Shown here in pieces: positions 47,640 through 58,445 of a stretch of 64,000 bases of DNA (its first letter is position 1; each line of letters begins with the position of its first letter). Position numbers and translations under genes: made by a program. The stretch is taken from the NCBI GenBank assembly GCA_032622095.1, contig CP136068.1, positions 47,302,443 through 47,366,442 of the forward strand, read 5' to 3'. Source of the stretch: Siphonodentalium dalli. Lineage: Eukaryota; Mollusca; Scaphopoda; Gadilida; Siphonodentaliidae. The notes under the pieces are model-generated. The model was not told the DNA's origin. It made no database searches and saw only the letters and a list, made by a program, of their open reading frames with translations.

Positions 47640-48240
47640 ATTGGAATAACTGTAAAAGTCCAACGAGAGCAAAATTGTGATCAAAATTTTATGGTAAACA
47701 TTGAAAAAGGTCCAACCAGACCAATCTGTTGATTAAATATTCTGAAAATTCATATTCATACTTAAATATTTGAACTACATGTAATACTACAGCTATAGGA
47801 TTATATAATTGTTGACAAGTCACTCACTGTAACAGTTTTGTTTACATAACATTGGAAAAGGTCCAACCTGTTGATTAAATATTCTGAAAATGTTATTCAT
47901 AGTTAAATATTTGAACTAATAATACAGCTAGAATTATATATTTGTTGACAAATCACTGTAACAGTTTTGTTTACATAACAATAGTTTCAACAGATGTAAT
48001 TTTGTTATTGGCAATCTGTCAGTAAGTGTTTTTATCTATTTCTCAATGCTCTTAGGGCATGCTGACCTTTATAAAATTTTAATAAAATTTTGTTTGCACA
48101 ATATAGTGGGTCGCCATTGCGGAGACCTAGAGCTCCCTTGAAATCTCCAAATGGCGGTTTGCCACACCATCCCGAACTAGACAAACCTCTCTGGTGGCCC
48201 GTTGCATTGAACCTATTAATTAAACCGGTACTTCAAGCTG
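47640..48240. repeat. Tandem duplication inside the 15-kb element
   Basis: A segment with GTTGATTAAATATTCTGAAAA and ATCACTGTAACAGTTTTG recurs at about 47730-47845 and 47867-47975, and a third time at 58465-58600. The remainder to 48240 is not recognised. Confidence 0.6.
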
Positions 48241-50515
48241 GTATATACCCCTCTTATATAAGGATGGAAGATGCTACCAATTTCAAACCGATGGTATTTA
48301 TTCAGAGTTGACTCTCTTGTATTATGAAAGCAAGCCCAATGAGGCCATGCACCTATTGTATGTTTATAACACACAAAAGACTATATAATAGCAGAATGCT
48401 AATATCTCTGATGATACAAACAATAAAATATCCAATTTATCCATAGTTGAATTTCATTTGGCTATATAGGAAAGCATACAATGTGGCTTTTATGTAGTTT
48501 CCACAAAGTATTTTAAGTAAAATATCCATCAAGTGATGTATTCTGCCTTGTCCTATATATTAAAATGCATGCAATGGTCATGAGAAATGCTTAATTTATT
48601 GGTAGAGATGTCCATCTGATAAGAAATACTGACATTTTAGGTTTGATACATCATTTCAGCTGGCTTGGCATCTTTTAAATTTGAAACCTAAGGGAATTTA
48701 TTCAGCTTTGACTCTCTAAATTATGGAAGAAAGCCCAAATGAAGCCACTATGTGCATGTTAATAACATGTATAAGGCTATATATCTCAACAGAATATATG
48801 TCTGATAAAATGCACAATAAAATATCCATAGTTCAATTGCATTTGGCTATAGAGGGATGCATACAATATTGCTTTTATGTAGTTTCCACAGACTATTTTA
48901 AGTAAAATATCCATCAAATGATGTTTTCTACATAGCCTTGTATATTAAAATGCATGTAATGACCATGGGAAATGTTTAATTCATTAGTTGATATGTCCAT
49001 CTGATAAGAAATACTGACATTTGAGGTTTAAAATACCATTTCATGGGATTATGGGATCATAAATATAAAACTAAGGGAATTTCTTCAGATTTGACTCTCT
49101 AAATAATGGAAGAAAGCCCAAATGAAGCCACAATTTGCATGTTAAAAACATGTATAAGGCTATATCTCAACAGAATACATGTCTCTGATAAAATACACAA
49201 TAAAATACCCATAGTTTAATTTCATTTGGCTGTACAGGGATGCATACAATATTGCTTTTATGTAGTTTCCACAGACTATTTTAAGTAAAATATCCATCAA
49301 CTGATGTTTTCTACCTTGGTCTATATATTATAATGCATGCAGTGACCATGAGAAATGTTTAATTTATTGGTAGAGATGTCCATCTGATAAGAAATACTGT
49401 CATTTGAGGTTTGATACACCATTTCAGCTGGCTTGGCATCTTGTAAATTTGAAATAAGGGAATCTCTTCAGGTTTGACTCTCTAAATTATGGAAGCAAGC
49501 CCAAATAAAGCCACTATTTGCATGTTTATAACATATATAAGGCTATATCTCAACAGAATGCATGTCTCTAATGAAATAAACAATACAATATCCATAGTTT
49601 AATTTCATTTGGCTATACAGGGATGCATACAATATGGCTTTTATGTAGATTTGACAGACTATTTTAAGTAATATTTCCATCAAATGATGTTTCTACCTTG
49701 TCCTGTATATTAAAATGCATGCAATGACCATGAGAAATGTTTAATTTATTGGTAGACATGTCCATCTGATAAGAAATACTGCCATTTGAGGTTTGATACA
49801 CCATTTCAGTTGCCTTGGCATCTTACAAATTTGAAATAAGGGAATCTCTTCAGGTTTGACTCTCTAAATTATGGAAGCAAGCCCAAATGAAGCCACTATT
49901 TGCATGTTTATAACATATATAAGGCAATATCTCAACAGAATACATGTCTCTGGTAAAATAAACAATAAAATATCCATAGTTTAATTTATTTTGGCTACAC
50001 AGGGGTGCATACAATATGGCTTTTAGGTTGTTTCCACAGACTATTTTAAGTCAAATATCCATCAAATGATGTTGTCTACCTTGTCCTGTATATTATAAAG
50101 CATGCAATGACTATGAGAAATGTTTAATTTATTGGTAGAGATGTCCATCTGATAAGAAGTACTAATATTTGATGTTTGTGACATCAACTCACAGGGCCAG
50201 GCATGCTCCAACTTTCAAACTAAGAGAATTTCCTCACGTTTGACTCACTAAATGATGGAAGTTAGCCCAAATGAAGCAACTATTTGCATGTTTATAATGT
50301 ATAAGCCTATATCTTTGCAGAAGGCATGTCTCTGATAATAAAAATAATAACATGTCTATAGTTCATAGTTCAGTTGGTTAGACAGGGTGCATAAAATATG
50401 GCTTTAAGTATAGTTTTCACAAACTAGAAATTCTAGAATATCTATAAAATGATGTAACCTGCCTTGCTGTGTATTAAAAATTCATGCAATAACCTGATAA
50501 ATGTTCAGTTCATTG
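48240..50515. repeat. 383-bp satellite, about 5.7 copies
   Basis: Units begin near 48306, 48709, 49091, 49473, 49856 and 50240, each with TTTGACTCTCTAAATTATGG, then AAGCCCAAATGAAGCCAC, GGGATGCATACAATATGG, TGCATGCAATGACCATGAG and GTCCATCTGATAAGAAATAC. Spacing is about 383 bp after the first unit. The last copy is the most diverged. No coding frame is conserved. Confidence 0.92.
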
Positions 50516-50528
50516 GCAAGCCTTATAA

Positions 50529-50655
50529 GCCAATGCATTCTTTTATATATGATACGAGGCTTCATTTGGATGACTCACATATATAAGAGAATGCTCTAGC
50601 ATATGGTCTGTTAAGACTTTAATGCTGCACCAGCGCAATTCCCGCCATGGTCAAT
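50529..50655. repeat. Relic of the TTAA-MITE hairpin
   Basis: GCCAATGCATTC-TTTTATATATG and its imperfect complement ending near 50600 match the 67-bp hairpin of the MITE at 1191-1582, followed by GCTGCACCAGCGCA, also seen at 58413. It abuts the 383-bp satellite. The terminal repeats are not recognisable. Confidence 0.65.
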
Positions 50656-50689
50656 GGTCATATATATATGGGGGAGGCCCTTTTCACAT

Positions 50690-50850
50690 TTATTATTTAT
50701 TTACGCTTGAGCGAAAATATTTGCGCTTAAGCACACATATTTGCGCTTAAGCACACATATTGCGCTTAAGTTCAAATAACCTCTATCATTTGGGCTTAAG
50801 CGCAAATGTTTATGCCTAAGCGAAAATCAAGCGCAAATGAAAAATAAATT
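50690..50850. repeat. Cluster of GCGCTTAAGC-type motifs
   Basis: Five to seven copies of TTTGCGCTTAAGC or its complement lie within 150 bp, in both orientations, spaced about 20-25 bp. CTTAAG is palindromic, so short stems can form. Confidence 0.65.
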
Positions 50851-51773
50851 TTAAATGACACAGGCCAAAACACATCACTATAGGCCCACCATCTGAGTAA
50901 TCCCTAGATACCTTTTATGAACATGCAAATTGTATAGATCTGTGTGCAGAACATGTCTCTTTTATAAAATATACTAGATTTCTGGGATGGACGAAATTGA
51001 AAGTCACAACTACACCTTTTACTGAACTCGGACTCGGACTACAACTTTTATTGTGTCCGCCATTCGGTCACGCCTGTTCTGTGGGTCACGGTCAGCCATT
51101 ATGACAAAACACATTTTTCGAGATCGGAAATGAACAGCTGAACTCCATTTGATCTGATTTTTCAGGTAAGTTAACTGTTGTAAAGTGTTTTCTCTTTACG
51201 AAAATGTTGTTACGAGTGATATACTTAATTGAACGACGATTACACGTGCGTGATTTATTCATATTTTACAAATGAAATGATGGTGAATTTTACTGTCGGT
51301 GAAATATGTACGATATTTTAGAATACGTTAAATCTGCTTGTATTTGTTATGATTTCTCATGTTAAAATAGTAACATCTGATGGACTATGATTATATGGCA
51401 TTGATCATTCGTATATAAATGTACCCATCCACAATATTCGCAAAACTGGGAAACTTTGCAAAATCGGTTTTTATTAAATCATATTTTGTGCTTAATTTCT
51501 ACGATAAATAAAAATAAAGTATTCCGTAGCCGGCGTGAGTGGCAAATTTTACCCTGCAAAAATCAAATTCTGACATAAAGCTATGCATAATTGCTCTGTA
51601 TTATCGGTCGAGATTAATATGACAATAGTTGGAAAACAGAAAGGTCACAATTATTGAAAATATAACTTAAAAGGCAATTGTATATAAAGGTACTTCTTCA
51701 TAGAATAATTTTGAACAAATGTGAACCTGATAATATTAAAAATAAAATGCCCATTCATTCTAGTTACGAAGTG
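50851..51773. other. Gene-free interval with a consensus-like splice donor
   Basis: The sequence TTTTTCAG followed by GTAAGTTAA at 51165/51166 matches the donor consensus CAG|GTAAGT perfectly. The preceding 170 bp is less AT-rich and has an ATG-poor, UTR-like look. No linked coding exon was established. The rest is featureless. Confidence 0.3.
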
Positions 51774-52348
51774 GCTAAAGAACGGTATACCGCTCTTTAG
51801 TACTGAGGGCTAAAGAACGGTATACCGCTCTTTAGTGGTGAGGGCTAAAGAGCGGTACGGATTATAACGTTACACGCAATGCGCAAAGTATCTTGGCAAC
51901 GCACGTGCCGCTCATCCAACATGGACAGCTCTTTAGCACTGAGGGCTAAAGAACGGCACACCACTCTTTAGCGATGAGAGCTAAAGAGCGATACGGATTA
52001 TAACGTTATGTGTTGGCGCAATGCGCAAAATATCTTGGCAACGCACGTGCCGCTCATCCAACCTGGACCGCTCTTTAGCACCGAGGGCTAAAGAGCAGTA
52101 GGCCTATACCGCTCTTTAGCACCAAACGCTAAAGAGTGGTATACCGTTCATTAGCGTATCAGGCCCATATAGCTAATGCGTGGTATACCGCTCTTTAGCG
52201 TTTGTCACTAAAGAGCAGTATACCGTTCTTTAGCACCAAACGCTAAAGAGCGGTATACCGTTAATTAGCGTATCAGGCCCATATAGCTAAAGCGTGGTAT
52301 ACCGCTCTTTAGCGTTTGGTATTAAAGAGCGGCATACCGTTCTTTAGC
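51774..52348. repeat. Cluster of about 12 near-perfect 28-bp palindromes
   Basis: The half-site GCTAAAGAGCGGTA is followed directly by its complement TACCGCTCTTTAGC, with variants, at about 51774, 51810, 52088, 52130, 52168, 52207, 52239, 52289 and 52321 among others. Two copies are opened by a roughly 100-bp insert (51850-51935 and 51990-52075). These inserts are direct repeats sharing GGATTATAACGTTA, CTTGGCAACGCACGTGCCGC and TCATCCAAC. Intervening linkers are 5-15 bp. Confidence 0.92.
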
Positions 52349-52554
52349 CACGGCCTTCTAGTTATTGTGTGGCCAATTCAACACTACATGTAAGTGTATG
52401 TTCAGACGACCACGATTCATTTGTAAGTGGAGGAATCAGGCCCGACAAGATCGTGGATAGTTTGTTCACACAATTGCGATGCGGCATCGTATATGATTAT
52501 ACCGTAGGTTGAACATCCTGAAGCATGTGATTGACTACACCGGGCATTTTCAGC

Positions 52555-52985
52555 TACAATTTTTATGCACACACCACTGCGAATCTTTCGTCACAAGTGG
52601 ATGTATAAACCAAGGATACGCCTCAATTTGGCATCTAAAAATAGTAAAATCAAACAGTGCTTGATATTATTTTTGACCTACGATTTTGATGTGAGCATGC
52701 GCAGTCCAATTATCAGTTATTTCCTACGACGGAAAAGTTTCCACAAGTTTACGATTGAATCGTGGTCATCTGAACGTTCACTAAGTGAATGTTCTGATGA
52801 TCACGATTCAATCGTAAGTGGACAGATTTTGTTGTGGGTAGTAACCGATACAGTGATAGTTTTACTGCGCATTGTCGCGAATGATAAAATGTAGTATCAA
52901 GCATTTTAGATGCGAAATTGTGGCGTATCCTTGGTTACCTCCACTTGTGACTGCATCAGAACTGTGTGTGTATTTAAAAATTGTA
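52555..52985. repeat. Foldback element of 431 bp with palindromic centre
   Basis: The arms begin TACAATTTTTATGCACACA on the left, with the complement of TACAATTTTTAAATACACAC on the right. They share ACAAGTGGA, AACCAAGGATACGCC and TGCGCAGT-type phrases. The centre (52741-52822) is a near-perfect palindrome around ACTAAGT, with arms containing ACGATTGAATCGTGG. A partial arm occurs upstream at about 52412-52435. Flanking duplication is unclear. Confidence 0.8.
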
Positions 52986-53039
52986 CAAAGTAAATAAAAA
53001 AACATAGGGTAGTTAATCACATGGTTAACCGCCGACAAT

Positions 53040-53400
53040 ATACTCATATGCAGAGGCGGACTGGCCGATCGGGAGACCGGGAAATTTCCCGATGGGCCGG
53101 AGGCCGGAAAAATTCTGATTCCACGTGATTTTCTATCAAGCGAGAATCCGAGGTTTTTTTTTACGGTTTGGGGGGGGGTATATGTGGTTGGGCCGCCCAA
53201 CCACAACTTGGGCCACAAATGAAACCGACGTGGGCCGCCACATGTGTTGTTTAACCAGCCGTGTATCCAATAAGATGGTACTCTTCTCACATAAATTCAT
53301 GAGGGCAGAGGCGGACTGCATGGCCGATCGGGAGACCTGGAAAATTCTGGACGTGGGCCGCCACATGTGTTGTTTAACCAGCCGAATTGGCTAATCGTAA
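53040..53400. repeat. Direct repeats of a GGCGGACTGGCCGATCGGG-type transposon end
   Basis: GCAGAGGCGGACT...GGCCGATCGGGAGACC occurs at about 53051 and 53307. GACGTGGGCCGCCACATGTG plus TTGTTTAACCAGCCG occurs at about 53228 and 53351. The phrase CAGAGGCGGACTGG resembles common animal DNA-transposon termini, from memory and not verified. Contains GGGCCG palindromes and a G run. Confidence 0.6.
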
Positions 53401-53559
53401 TTTTGACATTAAATGAACTTGTCGGCATCATATAACACCACGTAAAGACCCCATTAATCTCGAGATTTTAACGGTAACTCCCAGCTGTAAATCCCCAAAA
53501 AATTCTTACGCTCCCCTCCCCAAATTTACAAGAAAATAGGAACGCTTCATTTGATGCCA

Positions 53560-53975
53560 GTCTAGTTTATTGGATTCGAGATTTTCTTGTATAGTTTTCA
53601 AAATGTTCTCACCCGGGCCGAACAACCATGAACAGCCCGGTGTGTCCTGGTCTCTTGTCCGTAGCCGTGTGCATTTGTCTGGAGTTAGACCGTTAGATGT
53701 TAGATTTTATGCAATTTTTCAGGTAAAAAATATCTGAATGGTCTCATACCGGGAATATATAGAACCATGGTTTATGAATATATATGATATTAGACCAGAG
53801 GTGCAAATGGAATTATGCAAAAACATGTATTTGGTCTGCATCTGATTCAAGGGGGGGGGGGTGCAAATGGAATTATGCCAAAATATGTATTTGGTCTGAT
53901 TCTGATTCAAGGGGGAGGGGGGGGGTGCAGTTGGAATTTTCCAAGGTGTACTGTGGACGCCCCCCCCCCCCCAAA
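53560..53975 (-). mobile_element. Truncated, inverted relative of the hAT-like element
   Basis: Read on the minus strand it matches the left third of 26818-27960: TCCAACTGCACCCCCC, GCATAATTCCATTTGCACC, TTCCCGGTATGAGA, and ACACCGGGCTG phrases in the same order. The GTGCAAATGGAATTATGC segment is duplicated (53800 and 53863). The outer terminus is lost in a C run near 53960, and the right part is missing. Confidence 0.75.
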
Positions 53976-54584
53976 ACAGATGGGCCGGTATTATATTAAT
54001 TTCCCGGGCCATATGTGATGACATCGTAATCGTGTCAACAAACTATCCATGATTTTGTCAGGCCATGGTCATCTGAATTGCAGAGGACGCTCACATTGTT
54101 GGTTGAATGAACTTTACACTTTGTTTATAAATATGTTTGCAAATTATAAAAATACATGTATCCATATCACATACATGTATATGCAGCATATTTTTCTTCT
54201 TATTACAGAAATGCCAGATTCATTAGCCACGGTCATTGTTATGGAACTACAGTACCGTGTAGTTATGATACACCAACAGATATCACACCAAAAGTTGAAA
54301 ATTAATACAACCACACGGATATCGTTAAATTAACTTATATATGCATGTATAAGACGAATCACTATCTTGTATTTCCATGCCTGTTTGTGTAATGCCAATC
54401 AATGCGGCCTGACAACAGGCGATGGGTGGAGTTTAAAAATTGACAGCATAAACAATGTCGGCAACTTCAAAGTTCATGGTGTGCTACATTTAACCCCCTA
54501 CTTGTATATACTATTTTCAAATTTTCTATCAAGCATTCCCATTGCTTATAGAAAGTATAGTTGGAAAAATAGACGAAAATGGCC
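53976..54584. other. Gene-free interval
   Basis: AT-rich, with a pyrimidine-rich stretch ending ATTACAG at about 54208 that could pass as a splice acceptor, but the following frame (about 40 codons) shows no recognisable protein. Confidence 0.35.
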
Positions 54585-54591
54585 ATATGAT

Positions 54592-55133
54592 CAGGGGGTC
54601 GGAAAATATGTTCAGGCATGTATGCTGATTTTTTTCGTTCGACCCTTGTTGGGACCCACCCACCCCCGCGTTCAAACATCCACCCCCACCATTTTAACAA
54701 TAAAACAGATTTGCGGGGGGGGGGGGTGTGTGGGAGATTCACTGTAAACAGCTGTATATGAATTTCTGTGAATACTATTTGTCATGGATGTTAACATTGA
54801 CATGTAAATAGGAACGACTCATTTTGGGGTCATTCAGCAAAAAAAACATGGCTGCCGGTCACCAGCCGGTGGCCATCTTGGAATTCAAAATTCAATCCAT
54901 TAGCATGAGCTACAAACTATACTGTTTGTCTGATCATCATGAAATTTGTCATTTCTGTTTTATAAATACCGGTATTTCTCTTATTGTAATGAGTTTTATG
55001 CCAAACTCATTGCAAAAACAGTCAAACGACTTGCAGGAAAATAAAATTTTAGTTGCGGAAAAAAATGTTTGTTGGTCCCATCAAGTTCAACCACCCATCC
55101 ACCCCGGCATACGTGCCCGGAAATCCCCCCCTG
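54592..55133. mobile_element. CAGG...CCTG transposon with 7-bp TSD (copy 2)
   Basis: Begins CAGGGGGTCGG and ends CCCCCCCTG, with ATATGAT directly outside both ends (54585-54591 and 55134-55140). The interior shares CAAACATGGCTGCC-like, TGTAAACAGCTGTATATGAA, ATGGATGTTAACAT and CCCCGGCATACGTGCC phrases with 18333-18900, at lower similarity than copy 3. No ORF. Confidence 0.83.
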
Positions 55134-55409
55134 ATATGATGGCCAATATTTTTAAAGAAGTCAATCCGCAGTATAAGTGGTATATACTGGTATGTGTGAT
55201 ATTTGACATGCAGAAGTACTAGTTTGTGCTGCTATCTTCTAGTTTACATAATTATGCTTGTATATTATACAGTATAATTTGTTCAATTCCCCAATGATTA
55301 TGTATAATTGTGTTTACTAGTATATGCATGGAAATAGAGTATTTGTGAACTCACCTATTCAAGTAAAGATGATAAAATCAAATGTTGTATTGACATTTGG
55401 GGTGCCACA
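55134..55409. other. Short interval between two transposon copies
   Basis: AT-rich, no feature recognised. Confidence 0.3.
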
Positions 55410-55975
55410 TTGCCCCCCCCCCCCCGGAAACAAATTTCAGGCATGTACATGGCATTTTTTCCCTTTCGATCATTTTTTATACCCACCCACCCCCAATTTC
55501 TTTTCCGTTTTCGGCAGTTTTTTCCGACCATTTTTTTTACACCCACCCCCCTTTTAACACTAAAACAGAGATTTGCGGGGGGAAATTCACTGTAAACAGC
55601 TGTATATGAATTTCTGTGCATACACTATTTATCATGGATGTTAACATGGACATGTAAATAGGAATGAGTCATTTTGAGGTCATTCAGCCAAAAAAACATG
55701 GCTGCCAGTGGCCATCTTGGATTTCAAAATTTGCAACAAAATACAACACGATAACTGCCTGCAGTCAGTTTACCAGTTAGAATTACATTATTTCTCTCAT
55801 TCAAAGTGGTTTTGAAGCCCAACTCATTGCCAAAACACTAAAAAAACAAGCAGGAAATTTTTGTTTTAGTTGCGGAAAAAATTGCTTGTTGGTGGCTTTG
55901 ACCACCCACCCACCCCGGCATACGTGCCAAAAATTTTGTTTCACCCCCCCCCCCCCTGCCCCCCCCCCCAAGCAG
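55410..55975. mobile_element. CAGG...CCTG transposon family (copy 3)
   Basis: Nearly identical internally to 18333-18900 from GGCATTTTTTCCC to CCCCGGCATACGTGCC. The left terminus has been replaced by a C run (about 55413-55425), and the right end runs into a longer C run, so the target duplication cannot be read. The high similarity to the copy 37 kb away suggests recent activity or gene conversion. Confidence 0.8.
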
Positions 55976-56796
55976 CTGTTTAAATTGCCTTAAAACATTT
56001 ACAAATATATGATATTTACAAGACCAATATGATATCATACCGGTACCTATATACATGTATCTGGAATGTTTTTGGGAGTATTTGGTGCAGGTACCGGTGT
56101 AACACGTCACCTCCTCCTGTCTGGATATCTTCCTCCATGGGGGAGTGTATTTGCGAATGTCCTCAGATGTCTCACTCGCACACCCTGGGCATTTTCCCCC
56201 CATGTATGACTAAAAGAAAATTCACTCATTTAATATCGTTTGACCCTGAAATGGCCAGAAAGAAATGTTTTATGAGATTTAAGTTTGTTTTTTTATATTT
56301 AATTTTTGTTTGTTCAAGTAACATATATCAATTGAGTGAAATTTTATTTTAGTCATTCATGGGGGGGGGGTATCCAGAGTGGGGGATATATCCAGGGGGA
56401 GATATCTGTTACACCGGTATATGATACCGGTATTTGTAGCTGTTTCTGACCATCATGCAGCATTTGAATGGATATAATTTACTGTTATAACTCGGCCCCC
56501 GGGTGATCAATTTGGATGATGTATCTTAATAATATGTACAGTATATGATCAGTCATTCCTCTTTTCTGATGTCATTACAAGCATTAAAATCTTTTTTTTT
56601 CAGACAGGAGGAGCTGCTTGACTGGATTGAGACATCAAAATTTCATTCAAGGCCTGATATGATTATCTGATAACCAATCATAGAATCATGTTTCCTGTCA
56701 GAGTGCTTCTTGCAGACACTGCATGGTGACCCTTAATACCAATATTATTAATTCTGTCCAAGACTGGATGAGGAAGGATTTCAAATGTTATTCGGT
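55976..56796. other. Gene-free interval with a possible terminal exon
   Basis: At about 56590-56603 a strong pyrimidine tract (CTTTTTTTTTTCAG) precedes an open stretch of about 22 codons ending in TGA at 56669 (QEELLDWIETSKFHSRPDMI and one more Ile). Nothing upstream could be joined to it. C and G homopolymers at 55947, 56358 and elsewhere are transposon-end debris. Confidence 0.3.
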
Positions 56797-56850
56797 GTAC
56801 ATGTACTGTATACATGTACTGTATACATGTACTGTATACATGTACTGTAG
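56797..56850. repeat. 15-bp palindromic minisatellite
   Basis: About 3.5 copies of TACATGTACTGTATA. The unit contains TACATGTA and TATACA palindromic cores. Confidence 0.85.
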
Positions 56851-58183
56851 ATGTTATCGGTATTCGTCCATGCATGACATGTGTGTTGTTGCTGTGTGAC
56901 AGTGAGTCCTGAGTCTCCTGGCTATACATATGTACCATATGTATACCTACGGACGGTATGCACTGAATCCAGTACCATGCTTACCTGGTAACTAGTGCAC
57001 ACTGCAGCGAAGGGGAGGCTTTAATTTATAACCACATGACGATCCATGTGTTCATCAAAGGCAAAAATGACACATATATGTATGCATTCCTTCCTTGATG
57101 GAGACCGATCAGTGACCTCTACATTTTATCAGACTTATGTGGTGAAATCTTGGCAAGTGAAGTTAGTGAATTCAATTCTACAACAGACATGTACTTGTAT
57201 GCTTCATCGAGTCTCAGAAAATGTGCGCTATGGCATCCAGCGTATGCATAAACTTTTTTATATTTCATACTACAGTACATTGACCAGAATTTGGAGGTGT
57301 ACCAGTTTCAAATCTCCACACAAAGCACAACAGTACCCATGGAACAGTCTCAAGCCTTGTTTCTGAGCTTATCTGAAGGATATGAACTTTTAAGTGACAT
57401 ATTATTGCAGTATGTCAATATAATCAAGATTCATGTACACATATAGGCCTTAAAATCCATAACAGAATCAAAATATTCTAATGTTCCTTTATCTTTGTCA
57501 ACCTGCTGCATCACCAAGTAATCTGTACAAGGAGCTTAAAGTGGCTTATACATGTACCATACATGCCCATTTAAAGATAGATAATCCGAGTTCACGCTCC
57601 TCAATTACTATTTCTTTGGCTTCGGGGGTAAAAATAATTTATTCGAGTCGAGGAACACACCCTTTAAAGTTCTGAGTTACAAAATATAAATTTTTGAAAT
57701 CTGTTATTTTTCACCACCTTTCATATTTCCCGGCCTAGCAAATATTCAACGAGCCGACTGAGTCGACTGACCTAATCTTGATACCAAGTTGCGATGAACA
57801 AAATGTTGATATATAACATGTTTTGGAAAATGTTACACTAGAGTTGACAGTAGTTAGCATTATGTTTTGGTATTTAATCGATTAAGAAATGTTGTTCTTG
57901 GAATCTGATGGTATGGAGACCATCAATTCAGATTGTTTACCTTTAATTGTCCATGTTGACTTTAAAGCATAACATATGTTATCTTTATTTTTTGTATCCC
58001 TGCATAAAATGGGGTGATAAATTTATATTATACTCACATCTGGTCTTTCGATATTCTGTGAGTTAATTAATTATATGAAAGAATGTCATTGCATGCTAGC
58101 AATTCTGATAAACATCACTGTTACAGTGACATTACCATCCAATGTTGAATAAGTCCAATAAGATGCTAAAGTTTAATAAAAAC
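56851..58183. other. Gene-free interval
   Basis: No gene, transposon end or repeat was recognised. Open frames of up to about 106 codons at 57046-57366 show no family resemblance and no splice context. Confidence 0.4.
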
Positions 58184-58187
58184 TTAA

Positions 58188-58441
58188 CCCTTCCATGACT
58201 GGAGATTCTTGAAATGTTGCTAAAACCCTGCGCCAATGCATTCTCTTATATTTGCGAGTCTCCAAAATGGAGCCTCACATATATAAGAGAATACATGGCC
58301 AAACAATATTTACCTTGACCTTGTAATCCAGTGCATTCTCTTATACATATGATGCTTCCTATGTGAGACTTGCATATATACAAGAATTCACTGGTACATG
58401 ATCTGTAATGCTGTACCAGCGCAGCTCCCATCACGAAAGGG
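58188..58441. mobile_element. piggyBac-like MITE, 254 bp, TTAA-flanked, nested
   Basis: Ends CCCTTCCATGACTGGAG and, reading inward from the right, CCCTTTCGTGATGGGAG: 13 of 17 identical. TTAA flanks it (58184-58187 and 58442-58445). The interior has two copies of the CCAATGCATTCTCTTATA hairpin (from about 58232 and 58331), the same motif as in 1191-1582. It lies inside the 15-kb element. Confidence 0.83.
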
Positions 58442-58445
58442 TTAA

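Noticed and set aside
51774-52348. CRISPR-like array
   Set aside because: Repeats are palindromic with 5-15 bp linkers and no unique spacers of constant length, and the genome is eukaryotic.
55355-55621. Several overlapping Pro/Gly/Phe-rich ORFs
   Set aside because: They cover homopolymer-rich transposon termini in several frames; no coding signature.
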